Positions 24,948 to 33,494 of a stretch of DNA of 64,000 nucleotides are shown here, in pieces. The position numbers and the translations under genes are program-made. The notes beneath the pieces are model-generated. The model was not told the origin of the DNA, searched no databases, and saw nothing but the letters and a program-made list of their open reading frames with translations. This DNA is from Psychrobacillus sp042945595. GTDB taxonomy: Bacteria; Bacillota; Bacilli; Bacillales_A; Planococcaceae. The stretch's first letter is position 1; every line of letters begins with the position of its first letter. Location of the stretch: positions 2,604,001 through 2,668,000 of the forward strand of contig NZ_CP168493.1 of assembly GCF_042945595.1 (NCBI RefSeq). Direction: 5' to 3'.

Positions 24948-25490
24948 ATGTTATTTATCATTATTATCTTTCTGGTCATCATTCAAAGAATAACGGAAGT
25001 TTTTATAGCTAAGCACAATGAAAAAAAGATGCTTGCTCAAGGGGCTTATGAAGTAGGTGCATCTCATTATCCGTATATGGTAACTCTGCATGTGAGCTTT
25101 TTTATTTGTTTAATTGCAGAGGTTTTAATATTTAACCGAGGTATTTCCCCACTATTTCCGTTATTTTTTCTAATTTTTTTAATTGTTCAAGCATTACGCA
25201 TATGGTGTTTGAGATCGTTAGGATCTTTTTGGAATACAAAAGTTATTATTTTACCCGGTGCCCATGTAGTGACAAAAGGACCATATCTTTATCTAAAACA
25301 TCCAAATTACGTGGTTGTCTGCATCGAAATAGCACTTTTACCGCTTATATTCCAAGCATACATGACAGCTATTTGCTTTACTCTTTTAAATCTTGCGATG
25401 CTCTCCGTGCGAATTCCACTCGAAGAGAAGGCTTTGATGGAAGTTACCAATTATAATGAAGAATTTAAAAAGAAGATTTCGGCATCGTAA
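24948..25490 (+). CDS. Isoprenylcysteine methyltransferase-family membrane protein (YpbQ/BpsB-like)
   Basis: A 180-residue membrane protein with about four to five hydrophobic segments and the ICMT-type C-terminal signature: GSFWNTKVIILPGAHVVTKG, then PYLYLKHPNYVVVCIEIALL, then the acidic end IPLEEKALM. In Bacillus the homolog paired with a type III PKS methylates alkylpyrones to alkylpyrone methyl ethers. Overlap in operon with the PKS supports that role here. Confidence 0.85.
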   Translation: MLFIIIIFLVIIQRITEVFIAKHNEKKMLAQGAYEVGASHYPYMVTLHVSFFICLIAEVLIFNRGISPLFPLFFLIFLIVQALRIWCLRSLGSFWNTKVIILPGAHVVTKGPYLYLKHPNYVVVCIEIALLPLIFQAYMTAICFTLLNLAMLSVRIPLEEKALMEVTNYNEEFKKKISAS

Positions 25491-25505
25491 CCGAAATCTT
25501 CTTTC
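25471..25505. terminator. Terminator between the PKS operon and malic enzyme
   Basis: AGAAGATTTCGG/CCGAAATCTTCT forms a 12-bp stem; it includes the end of the methyltransferase gene and is followed by TTTCCC. Confidence 0.75.
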
Positions 25506-25507
25506 CC

Positions 25508-26830
25508 TTATAAATTCATTTCTTTATTTGCTGCTTCTTCAACTGCTCTTGCCACTAAATGATGAACTGTCGGATCTAGTGGGTTCGGTATTAACTCGCC
25601 AGGTTTTGTATGTCCTACGATCGCTTGTGCAGCTGCTATTAGCATGGAATACGTAATTTCCTTTGCTCCTGCATCTAATGCACCTTTGAATATTCCTGGG
25701 AATCCAATTACATTGTTGACAGATCTTCCGTCAGCTGCGAAAGCTGCTCCAGCTGCAATTGCTTCATTTGGAAGAATTTCAGGGTTTGGATTGGATAATG
25801 CCAATATTATTTGTCCTTTTTTAATCATTTCAGGTTTGATTAACCCAGCTACTCCAGTAGTAGCAACAATTATATCACAAGTTTCCATCATTTCTTCTAA
25901 TGTAAGAATCGTTTTTCCACCATAGTTTACCAATCGTTGTTTTGCTTCTTCTTGACGATCTAGACCATATACTTCATCTACACCATATGCCATTAACATA
26001 CGACAGATTGCTAATCCGGCAGCACCAAGTCCGATTTGACCAATTACGGCATCTTTTACATCTACCCCAGTCGATTTACATGCAGATAATATCGCAGCAA
26101 GCGCAACAACTGCTGTACCGTGCTGGTCATCATGCATAACTGGAATTGGAAGTTCTGCTTTTAAACGTTCTTCTATTTCAAAGCAGTGAGGGGATCCAAT
26201 GTCTTCTAATAAAATTGCTCCGAATCCTTGATGAATATGTTTGACCGTTTCAACGATTTCATCTGGATCACTTGTATTTAATAAGATAGGTATACCGCTT
26301 AAACCAACAAATTGATCTAATAGTACAGCTTTCCCTTCCATTACAGGCATTCCTGCAACAGATCCAATATTCCCCAAACCTAAAATAGCTGTACCATCTG
26401 TTACGATAGCTACGGAACTGCCAATCGACGTAAAGTAATTTGCTTTTTCAGGATTATTAACAATTTCCATACAAACGCTAGCAACACCTGGCGTATAAAT
26501 TCTTTGCAAATCTCCGAGTGAGCGCACATCAAGTCTGCTCTTCATCGCAATTTTTCCGCCTTCATGCGCTTTTAACACATCGTCAGTTACTGCATGGATT
26601 TTAACACCATTTCCAATGTCCTCAATATTCGCAATGACAGATTGGAATTGTTCTTCAGATTTACAAGTGATCGTAATATCACGAACTGTTGTTAATGCTC
26701 CACTTTTAAGTGTTGTAATATCTCCAATATCCCCTTCAGCCATTCCGATAGCAGTTGCAACTTTTGCAAAGTTCCCTGGTTTCGAAGGTGTTTCTACTAT
26801 AAAATTACGTATAAAATGCTGGTTTTGCAT
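25508..26830 (-). CDS. NAD(P)-dependent malic enzyme with N-terminal ACT domain
   Basis: A 440-residue decarboxylating malate dehydrogenase (malate to pyruvate and CO2). Residues 1-80 look like an ACT regulatory domain (FIVETPSKPGNFAKVATAIG). The catalytic part shows IYTPGVASVC, then GTAILGLGNIG, EDIGSPHCFEIEERL, HDDQHGTAVVALA and the Rossmann loop GLGAAGLAICRML. ATTGVAG and ALSNPNPE are further signatures. Length and ACT domain resemble MleA/YqkJ-type rather than YtsJ-type enzymes. The cofactor preference is not clear. Confidence 0.9.
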   Translation of the reverse strand: MQNQHFIRNFIVETPSKPGNFAKVATAIGMAEGDIGDITTLKSGALTTVRDITITCKSEEQFQSVIANIEDIGNGVKIHAVTDDVLKAHEGGKIAMKSRLDVRSLGDLQRIYTPGVASVCMEIVNNPEKANYFTSIGSSVAIVTDGTAILGLGNIGSVAGMPVMEGKAVLLDQFVGLSGIPILLNTSDPDEIVETVKHIHQGFGAILLEDIGSPHCFEIEERLKAELPIPVMHDDQHGTAVVALAAILSACKSTGVDVKDAVIGQIGLGAAGLAICRMLMAYGVDEVYGLDRQEEAKQRLVNYGGKTILTLEEMMETCDIIVATTGVAGLIKPEMIKKGQIILALSNPNPEILPNEAIAAGAAFAADGRSVNNVIGFPGIFKGALDAGAKEITYSMLIAAAQAIVGHTKPGELIPNPLDPTVHHLVARAVEEAANKEMNL

Positions 26831-26977
26831 GTAAGTTACACTTCACTTTCTTTATTTCAATTAATAGAATGTTTTTTTCGATTTAACCGAATAATTATAC
26901 CACAAGTTATATTAAAACTCACATATTCCAAATAGAATATCATTCCCTAGTATAATCTTGTATATCTACAACATTCC

Positions 26978-27769
26978 CTAAACGATATATCCAATAGATC
27001 TTAGTACATTATTTATAAAAGAATGGGAATATGCAAAAATCTCTTCTCGTTCTGGTTCTTGGTATAAATCATGAAAACAATTCTTCCATGACTTGTATTG
27101 ATATTCTGTTAGTTCTTGTTTTTTTAGCCATCCGGCTGCTGTTGACGTATCTGTGATCTTATCACGCTCTGCCGTCATTAATAATATTGGGACATTCGGA
27201 ATAGATTCGGTTGTTTGACCAATACTTTTCAAAAGGAATTGTAATTCTTTATACCAAGCATTTGTTATAAGTGTATGATATGTTGGATCGTCCAAAAATT
27301 GTTTGTACATTTCATAGTTTCTAGTTAGTTCCTTTAGTTGAATATCATGATGAATCTTCTGTTGAACAGATAATTTAGCTAATGCATTTGTCCATTTAGA
27401 TGGTAACTTTTTAAGTTGAAGCCAAGGTGAAGTTAATATGACCCCTGCATATTCTATTTTTAATTTGTGCATTACTTTTATTAATAAAGTAGCACCAAGT
27501 CCATGACCAAGTATAAATATTGGGAGATTATAAGTTATCGCAACTTGTAATGCTTGTGCTATGTAATCTTTGTATTGATCGAAAGGTTCATCATGTATTT
27601 CGTTAGCTTTTGTATATTCGCCATGCCCAGGTAAATCCCCCATAACAATATGACAATTTGAACTTCTAAATTTTTCAATTAACCAAGCATACCTTCTATG
27701 ATGTTCATAAGCACTATGAACGATCACGATTACTGCTTTTGGTCTTTCTTCTGCTTCCCATTTCCACAT
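26978..27769 (-). CDS. ytpA: YtpA-like alpha/beta hydrolase lacking the nucleophile serine
   Basis: A lysophospholipase/monoacylglycerol lipase-like alpha/beta hydrolase of 263 residues. I start at the ATG at 27769 (MWKWEAEERP), preceded by GAGGTGA. Conserved parts are VHSAYEHHRRYAWL, GDLPGHGEYT and late MTAERDKITD (Asp) and NCFHDLY (His). The nucleophile elbow reads GHGLGA at about 88-93 instead of GHSxGG: the serine is replaced by glycine (codon GGA). It may therefore be inactive or use another residue. In B. subtilis ytpA is linked to the antibiotic bacilysocin and lies next to ytoA, as here. Confidence 0.75.
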   Translation of the reverse strand: MWKWEAEERPKAVIVIVHSAYEHHRRYAWLIEKFRSSNCHIVMGDLPGHGEYTKANEIHDEPFDQYKDYIAQALQVAITYNLPIFILGHGLGATLLIKVMHKLKIEYAGVILTSPWLQLKKLPSKWTNALAKLSVQQKIHHDIQLKELTRNYEMYKQFLDDPTYHTLITNAWYKELQFLLKSIGQTTESIPNVPILLMTAERDKITDTSTAAGWLKKQELTEYQYKSWKNCFHDLYQEPEREEIFAYSHSFINNVLRSIGYIV

Positions 27770-27865
27770 GAGCATCACCTCTTCCATTCATTCTTATTCT
27801 GCTCAAATAGTTTTCATTATCCTGTTCGTTTGATACGATTAATTATATTCTATTTTTAGAGGAGT

Positions 27866-28387
27866 GTGTATATTTTGATATATCCATTTAAAGGAAAAAC
27901 ACCATTCATTGATGATTCAGTTTTCATTGCTGATTATGTCACAATTACAGGGGATGTGACAATCGGACAAGAGTCTACTATTTGGTTTAATACGGTAATA
28001 AGAGGGGACGTTGCACCTACTATAATTGGGGATAGAGTAAACGTCCAAGATTTATGTTGTTTGCATCAAAGTCCAAACAATCCACTTATTTTAGAAGATG
28101 AAGTAACGATCGGGCACCAAGTAACACTACATAGCTGCATTGTTCGTAAAGGAGCATTAGTTGGAATGGGCTCTATTATTCTAGATGGTGCGGAAATTGG
28201 AGAAGGGGCATTTATCGGAGCGGGTAGTTTAGTTACTCCAGGAAAGAAAATTCCTCCAAACTCACTTGCTATGGGTAGTCCAGCAAAAGTTGTGCGTGAG
28301 CTGACAGATGCAGACAAAGAAGATGTACAACGAATTATTAGAGAATATGCTGAAAAAGGTCAGTATTATAAATCACTGCAAAAATAA
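27866..28387 (+). CDS. ytoA: Gamma-carbonic anhydrase-like protein (YtoA-like)
   Basis: A 173-residue left-handed parallel beta-helix protein with hexapeptide repeats. Typical segments are STIWFNTVIRGD near 42-53, NVQDLCCLHQSP near 65-76, and TIGHQVTLHSC with candidate zinc histidines, then IGMGS-like GMGSIILDGAEIGEG. The C-terminal helix has RIIREYAEKGQYY. Members are gamma-class carbonic anhydrases or acyltransferase-like proteins; activity is not proven. It is divergent from the ytpA-like gene. The ORF starts with TTG, about 8 bases after AGGAGTG. Confidence 0.85.
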   Translation: MYILIYPFKGKTPFIDDSVFIADYVTITGDVTIGQESTIWFNTVIRGDVAPTIIGDRVNVQDLCCLHQSPNNPLILEDEVTIGHQVTLHSCIVRKGALVGMGSIILDGAEIGEGAFIGAGSLVTPGKKIPPNSLAMGSPAKVVRELTDADKEDVQRIIREYAEKGQYYKSLQK

Positions 28388-28434
28388 AAGAGCAGTCCCG
28401 ATAGTCACTAGTTGACTTCGGGATTGCTCTTTTC
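28386..28434. terminator. Terminator between ytoA-like gene and metK
   Basis: AAAAGAGCAGTCCCGA pairs with TCGGGATTGCTCTTTT; A-rich and T-rich flanks make it work for both converging genes. Confidence 0.85.
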
Positions 28435-28438
28435 TATC

Positions 28439-29635
28439 TTATAGTCCTGCTTTTTGTCTTAATTCTTCTGCTTTATCTGTTTTTTCCCAAGGTGCGTCGA
28501 TGTCTGTACGACCAAAATGTCCGTAAGCAGCAGTTTGTTTGTAGATTGGGCGACGAAGATCTAGCATTTTAATAATACCGGCTGGGCGAAGATCGAATAA
28601 TTCACGGATATGTGATACTAATTGAGCTTCTTCCACTTTTCCAGTTCCAAATGTGTCAACTGCGATAGAAACCGGTTGTGCTACTCCAATTGCATATGCA
28701 AGTTGTACTTCACAACGATCAGCGATTCCTGCTGCAACAATATTTTTTGCAACATAGCGAGCAGCATATGCAGCTGAACGGTCAACTTTTGTAGGATCTT
28801 TACCAGAGAATGCTCCTCCGCCATGACGTGCATAACCACCGTAAGTATCTACGATAATTTTACGTCCTGTTAAGCCTGCATCTCCTTGTGGTCCACCAAT
28901 TACAAAGCGACCAGTTGGATTAATAAAATATTTTGTATTTTCATCGATTAAATTAGCAGGAACAATTGGATTGATCACAACTTCTTTTAAATCTTTTTGA
29001 ATTTGCTCTAAAGTTACCTCTGGGTGATGTTGAGTAGAAATAACGATTGTATCAATACGAACTGGATTATTATTTTCATCGTACTCCACTGTAACTTGTG
29101 TTTTACCATCTGGACGTAAATAATCTAATGTTTCGTCTTTACGTACTTCGGCTAAACGACGAGCTAGTTTATGCGCTAAGCTAATTGGTAACGGCATAAG
29201 TTCTGGTGTTTCATTACATGCATAACCAAACATAAGACCTTGGTCTCCTGCACCGATTGCTTCGATATCAGAATCCGTCATTGAGCCTTCACGAGCCTCT
29301 AATGCTTGGTCAACTCCCATTGCAATATCAGCTGACTGTTCATCGATTGCAGTTAATACCGCAGAAGTTTCTGAGTCAAATCCGTATTTTGCGCGAGTAT
29401 AACCTATTTCTTTAATTGTAGAACGTACTACTTTTGGAATATCTACATAAGTAGATGTTGTAATTTCTCCTGCAACCAATACAAGACCTGTTGTCACAGT
29501 TGTTTCACAAGCAACACGTGCATTTGGGTCTTCTGTAAGAATTGCGTCTAAAATAGCATCTGAAATTTGGTCGCAAATTTTATCTGGATGCCCTTCTGTA
29601 ACTGATTCCGATGTAAATAATCGGCGTTGTGTCAT
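28439..29635 (-). CDS. metK: S-adenosylmethionine synthetase
   Basis: MetK (398 residues) makes S-adenosylmethionine from methionine and ATP. Signatures include FTSESVTEGHPDKICDQISD near 7-26, GAGDQGLMFGYA near 118-129 and the P-loop-like GGGAFSGKDPTKVDRS near 270-285. The length is normal and the sequence is complete. A SAM-I riboswitch in the leader provides feedback control by the product. Confidence 0.98.
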   Translation of the reverse strand: MTQRRLFTSESVTEGHPDKICDQISDAILDAILTEDPNARVACETTVTTGLVLVAGEITTSTYVDIPKVVRSTIKEIGYTRAKYGFDSETSAVLTAIDEQSADIAMGVDQALEAREGSMTDSDIEAIGAGDQGLMFGYACNETPELMPLPISLAHKLARRLAEVRKDETLDYLRPDGKTQVTVEYDENNNPVRIDTIVISTQHHPEVTLEQIQKDLKEVVINPIVPANLIDENTKYFINPTGRFVIGGPQGDAGLTGRKIIVDTYGGYARHGGGAFSGKDPTKVDRSAAYAARYVAKNIVAAGIADRCEVQLAYAIGVAQPVSIAVDTFGTGKVEEAQLVSHIRELFDLRPAGIIKMLDLRRPIYKQTAAYGHFGRTDIDAPWEKTDKAEELRQKAGL

Positions 29636-29742
29636 AATAAATTCCTCCTATATCCTGCGAGATTTCTCTCAAGAATTGATACGGTACTCATTCCCATGTC
29701 AAGCTGTTTTGGACTTGGCACACAAGGATAAAGGGCGATGTC

Positions 29743-29929
29743 ATAAAAAAAACCTTCCACTCACGTATCTTACACATGAGGAAAGGCTATTAATTTCATA
29801 GGCACCTTTCACTCTTATCAATCAAGGGATTTCACCTTGTCTCAGGTTGGGCACCTTTGTAATAAAATAAATAATTACAGGTTGCCGGGTTTCATAGGGC
29901 CTGACCCCTCCACCAGCTCGGGATAAGAG
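29743..29929 (-). promoter_or_regulatory. SAM-I (S-box) riboswitch of metK
   Basis: The aptamer (29812-29929) reads on the minus strand CTCTTATCCCGAGCTGGTGG, then AGGGGTCAGGCCCTATGAAACCC (given here by its ends AGGGGTC and GAAACCC), GGCAACC, AAGGTGC and closes with GATAAGAG, all S-box landmarks. Downstream, 29745-29787 forms CCTTTCCTCATGTG/TACGTGAGTGGAAGG followed by T8, the SAM-dependent terminator. High SAM would stop transcription before metK. Confidence 0.96.
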
Positions 29930-29947
29930 TATCCGTTTCAATTTTTC

Positions 29948-29976
29948 ATCATACTTAAGTTATATTGATATGTCAA
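29948..29976 (-). promoter_or_regulatory. metK promoter
   Basis: On the minus strand TTGACA (29971-29976) is separated by exactly 17 bases from TATGAT (29948-29953). It stands about 20 bases before the riboswitch aptamer, as expected for a sigma-A promoter. Confidence 0.85.
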
Positions 29977-30048
29977 TACATTTTTGTTGACGATTTATTC
30001 ACAAAAGATAAAAATAATCACTTCATTAGTGTAGACTATTAAGTTAAA

Positions 30049-30059
30049 TGTGTTATACT
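30049..30059 (+). promoter_or_regulatory. Candidate CcpN operator and -10 box of pckA
   Basis: TGTGTTATACT matches the CcpN consensus TRTGHYATAYW, as I recall it, at every position. It overlaps a -10 box TATACT (30054-30059). In B. subtilis CcpN represses pckA when glucose is available. Whether this genome has ccpN cannot be seen here. Confidence 0.65.
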
Positions 30060-30126
30060 ATTTCACATATGAAAGACATATCCCTCTCTTATTAGGGAAA
30101 ATAATTAAAAGGATGGTATATACAAT

Positions 30127-31713
30127 ATGAATTCAATCGATACTGTGAATGAACTGAACGAATTGTTATCTGGAGACAATGTTAACATTCAATTATCAGT
30201 AGCGCAACTTGTAGAAAAAGCAACATCAAGAGGTGAAGCTGTTTTAACTTCTACGGGAGCCGTGAAAGCAGAAACAGGTAAATATACAGGTCGGTCTCCA
30301 CAAGATAAATACATCGTTGATGAGCCTATATCTAGAGACAAAATCGATTGGGGTTCCGTAAACCAACCAATTTCTTCTGAAATCTTCGAATCACTATATA
30401 AAAAAGTAACGGGATACCTTGCTGAGCAAGATGAATTATTCGTATTTAAAGGATTTGCTGGTGCTGATAAAGACTCTCGTCTAGGGATTCAAGTAGTAAA
30501 TGAATATGCTTGGCATAACTTGTTTGCACATCAATTATTTATCCGCCCTTCAGAAGAAGAGCTTGCAAATCATTCAGCTGACTTTACAATCGTGAGTGCT
30601 CCAAATTTTAAAGCAGATCCAGAAGTAGACGGAACTAAAACAGAAACGTTTATCATTGTTTCAATGGAAAAACGAATCGTGTTAATCGGCGGAACGGAAT
30701 ATGCGGGAGAAATGAAAAAATCTATTTTCTCTATTATGAACTACTTACTTCCTGAAGAAGATATTTTACCAATGCACTGTTCAGCAAATGTTGGAGAAGA
30801 AGGCGACGTTGCATTATTCTTCGGTCTTTCTGGAACAGGAAAAACAACTCTTTCTGCAGACGCAGGACGTAAATTAATCGGTGACGACGAACATGGTTGG
30901 TCCGATAATGGCGTATTTAATATCGAAGGTGGATGTTACGCGAAATGTATCGATCTAACTCGCGAAAACGAACCACAAATCTATGATGCAATCACATTTG
31001 GTACTGTTTTAGAAAACGTTGTTGTGGATGCAGAAACTCGTGTTGCAAACTATGCAGACAATTCATTAACAGAAAATACACGTGCTGCTTACCAAATACA
31101 AAATATCGAAAACATTGTTGATCCTTCTGTTGCTGGTCATCCAAATACAATCGTTTTCTTAACTGCTGATGCATTTGGCGTACTGCCTCCAATCAGCAAA
31201 CTAACAAAAGAACAAGCAATGTATCATTTCTTAAGTGGATTCACTTCTAAGCTTGCAGGTACAGAACGTGGAATTACATCTCCACAACCAGCTTTCTCTA
31301 CTTGCTTTGGTTCACCTTTCTTGCCATTACACGCAACTGTTTACGCAGAAATGTTAGGGAAGAAAATTGATGAGCATGGCGCACAAGTATTCCTTGTAAA
31401 CACTGGTTGGACTGGTGGAGAATACGGCGTTGGTAGTCGTATGAAGCTTTCTTACACTCGTACTATGGTTCGTGCAGCAATTGACGGAAAATTGAACGAT
31501 GTAGAAACTGAAACAGATGCTGTATTCGGTTTTGCTATTCCAAAACTAGTAGAAGGCGTTCCTTCTGAAGTATTAATTCCACGTAATGCTTGGACAGACA
31601 AAGCAGCTTATGATAAAAAAGCAGCTGAACTCGCACAAGCTTTCCATGAAAACTTTAAAAAATTCGGTACAGTTTCTGAAGAGATCTCTCTTAAAGGCGG
31701 ACCTGTAGCTTAA
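30127..31713 (+). CDS. pckA: Phosphoenolpyruvate carboxykinase (ATP)
   Basis: PckA (528 residues) converts oxaloacetate and ATP to phosphoenolpyruvate, the entry step of gluconeogenesis. Visible are STGAVKAETGKYTGRSPQDK near 42-61, the kinase P-loop GLSGTGKTTLSAD near 237-249, and GDDEHGW. TGWTGGEYGVGSRMKL is conserved near 425. The ATG follows AAAAGGATGG. The enzyme is complete. The leader has a CcpN-type site, listed separately. Confidence 0.98.
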   Translation: MNSIDTVNELNELLSGDNVNIQLSVAQLVEKATSRGEAVLTSTGAVKAETGKYTGRSPQDKYIVDEPISRDKIDWGSVNQPISSEIFESLYKKVTGYLAEQDELFVFKGFAGADKDSRLGIQVVNEYAWHNLFAHQLFIRPSEEELANHSADFTIVSAPNFKADPEVDGTKTETFIIVSMEKRIVLIGGTEYAGEMKKSIFSIMNYLLPEEDILPMHCSANVGEEGDVALFFGLSGTGKTTLSADAGRKLIGDDEHGWSDNGVFNIEGGCYAKCIDLTRENEPQIYDAITFGTVLENVVVDAETRVANYADNSLTENTRAAYQIQNIENIVDPSVAGHPNTIVFLTADAFGVLPPISKLTKEQAMYHFLSGFTSKLAGTERGITSPQPAFSTCFGSPFLPLHATVYAEMLGKKIDEHGAQVFLVNTGWTGGEYGVGSRMKLSYTRTMVRAAIDGKLNDVETETDAVFGFAIPKLVEGVPSEVLIPRNAWTDKAAYDKKAAELAQAFHENFKKFGTVSEEISLKGGPVA

Positions 31714-31716
31714 TAA

Positions 31717-31759
31717 GAAAAAGAGGATGTCCCATTTATATTGGTGACATCCTCTTTTT
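31717..31759. terminator. pckA terminator
   Basis: AAAAAGAGGATGTC/GACATCCTCTTTTT stem of 14 bp between convergent genes. Confidence 0.9.
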
Positions 31760-32207
31760 AATCTGCATTTTCATCATAATAATGTGTCGTGATGGATGAA
31801 GGAAAGATGGAAATAAACTCTTTTGCTCTTTCTTCATCCGTTTTATATAAAATTATTTCTGAACCATAATGACTCACTTCTAACCGCTCATCCCCTTCTA
31901 TATTAAAAAACATCGCGAACCATTTTAATCCACCTTTAGTATCTATGGAATGATCTCTCAAATAAGTACAGTTTTCTTCATTCAAATTAATTGTTAATAC
32001 CTTTATAAGCCCTTCGCTCCTAGAAGAGGCAGCTTTCGGTTGCAATTCATTTACAACTTCTTCTTCCTCTTTCCAACATTGGATAATAACTTCTTGAAAT
32101 TCATTTGTATAGTTATCCCAAAGATCAGTCCAAAAGCTTACATTCGATGGAAATGAAGACTTCTTCTCTGAACTCATTGTTTCAATCGTAACAACTACAT
32201 TTCCCAT
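31758..32207 (-). CDS. Hypothetical protein
   Basis: A 149-residue soluble protein I do not recognise. It starts MGNVVVTIETMSSEKK, has an acidic, tryptophan-containing middle (WTDLWDNYTNEFQEV, then CWKEEEEVV) and a C-terminal ELxxYxTDEE-like stretch (IILYKTDEERAKEF). No signal peptide or membrane segment is visible. It begins three bases after the ytmA-like gene ends, so it is probably the last gene of the ytkD-ytmA operon. Codon use looks ordinary. Confidence 0.65.
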   Translation of the reverse strand: MGNVVVTIETMSSEKKSSFPSNVSFWTDLWDNYTNEFQEVIIQCWKEEEEVVNELQPKAASSRSEGLIKVLTINLNEENCTYLRDHSIDTKGGLKWFAMFFNIEGDERLEVSHYGSEIILYKTDEERAKEFISIFPSSITTHYYDENAD

Positions 32208-32210
32208 CGA

Positions 32211-32996
32211 CTAAACTCCTTTCTGCCGTTTCATCCAATTACACGCATCCTTCACTACTTGTCGATTTACTTTACTAGGAAAAAAATGTGTATACTCTTG
32301 GTAATACCAAGTTTCAACTATTTTATTATTCCCTACTAATGCTGACTCTAAAACGTTTGCATGCTCAACGGAAACATTTGTGTCTAGCATCCCATGAATG
32401 ATGAGTGTTGCTGCTTTTATTTCATGTGAATGAGCAAGAACATTTCGATTTTCATAAGCTTGAACATGATTTGATGGTGTACCGCCAATGACTCTTTTCA
32501 TCATTCTTCTCATATCTGTTCGTTCTTCAAATGTTAAATATATATCCGAAACTCCTGCCCATGTCACGATGGATGTAATATCATTTCGTAAAATAGCTGT
32601 CCATAGAGCCATTATTCCCCCACGTGAAAAAGCGAATAAATGAATCCTCGCCAAAGTAAATTGCTTTAACACATCGACTGCATAAACTGCATCCCATCGA
32701 TCCTCTCCAGCAAATTCATCTCTGCCTTCCCCACCTCGATTTCCACGATAATAAGGTGCGAATACGATAAAGCCCTCTGAAGCAATTTGCGCAATACGAG
32801 CAGGTCTCACCATGCCAATACTTTGCATGCCACCTCTGCAGTATAAAATACCTTCGTATGGACCTTTTTCTCTAGGCTCAGCAAGTAATCCCTTCACACG
32901 ATATCCGCATGACCAATAAGTGATCTCCGTTAACTTAATATGAGGATTTGGCGATGGATAAATTCTCGTCTTCTCAATCGTTCCATTTTCCTTCAA
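32211..32996 (-). CDS. ytmA: Alpha/beta hydrolase, S9-like (YtmA-like)
   Basis: A 261-residue hydrolase of the prolyl-oligopeptidase-like group. GILYCRGGMQSIG holds the oxyanion region, APYYRGNRGGEGRDEFAGED is typical of this group, the nucleophile elbow is AFSRGGIMAL near 120-129, and the Asp and His appear in HGMLDTNVS and EYTHFFPSK. The start is a TTG inside the end of the Nudix gene, 8 bases after AAGGTG. Position next to pckA and ytkD matches ytmA in B. subtilis. The substrate is unknown. Confidence 0.8.
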   Translation of the reverse strand: MKENGTIEKTRIYPSPNPHIKLTEITYWSCGYRVKGLLAEPREKGPYEGILYCRGGMQSIGMVRPARIAQIASEGFIVFAPYYRGNRGGEGRDEFAGEDRWDAVYAVDVLKQFTLARIHLFAFSRGGIMALWTAILRNDITSIVTWAGVSDIYLTFEERTDMRRMMKRVIGGTPSNHVQAYENRNVLAHSHEIKAATLIIHGMLDTNVSVEHANVLESALVGNNKIVETWYYQEYTHFFPSKVNRQVVKDACNWMKRQKGV

Positions 32997-33447
32997 GTGT
33001 AGTCACCTTCTCTAAAATTGCTTGCATACCAGTATCCTTCATATGAAAACTTAAATTATTACTATGTAAAAATTCATGCGTAGTTAGCCAAACAGCACCA
33101 TCAGTTTCAAAATTTGGACCTTCCACATTAATATGGTCAATATTTGCAATATATACCGCCTTACAAAATGGAGTTTCATCATACACAAGATATTCTGCAA
33201 TCCACTCTACACTTTTTATTGAGACATTTGTCTCTTCTAATGTTTCGCGAATTATAGCTTCTATAGGCGATTCGTTTTCCTCCACTTTTCCACCAGGAAA
33301 CTCAATGCCTCGTTTTGGATGCTTCGTTAATAACCACTTGTTTTGATGCTTTGCCAGCACTAAAACATGCATAGGCTCTATTGGCAACGATCCTTTTTCA
33401 AAAGCTAATTCCACACGTATTCCGTTTAAATCTCGGAATGATAACAT
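32974..33447 (-). CDS. ytkD: Nudix hydrolase (YtkD-like)
   Basis: A 157-residue Nudix protein; YtkD removes oxidised or excess nucleoside triphosphates such as 8-oxo-dGTP. The Nudix box is GGKVEENESPIEAIIRETLE followed by ETNV at about residues 51-74, with all expected glutamates. It overlaps the following gene by 23 bases, so the two are probably translated together. Neighbours agree with the B. subtilis yt region. Confidence 0.85.
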   Translation of the reverse strand: MLSFRDLNGIRVELAFEKGSLPIEPMHVLVLAKHQNKWLLTKHPKRGIEFPGGKVEENESPIEAIIRETLEETNVSIKSVEWIAEYLVYDETPFCKAVYIANIDHINVEGPNFETDGAVWLTTHEFLHSNNLSFHMKDTGMQAILEKVTTLEGKWND

Positions 33448-33494
33448 GAACTATTTCTCCTTTACTTACATAAATTATGCAACATCATTAGAAT

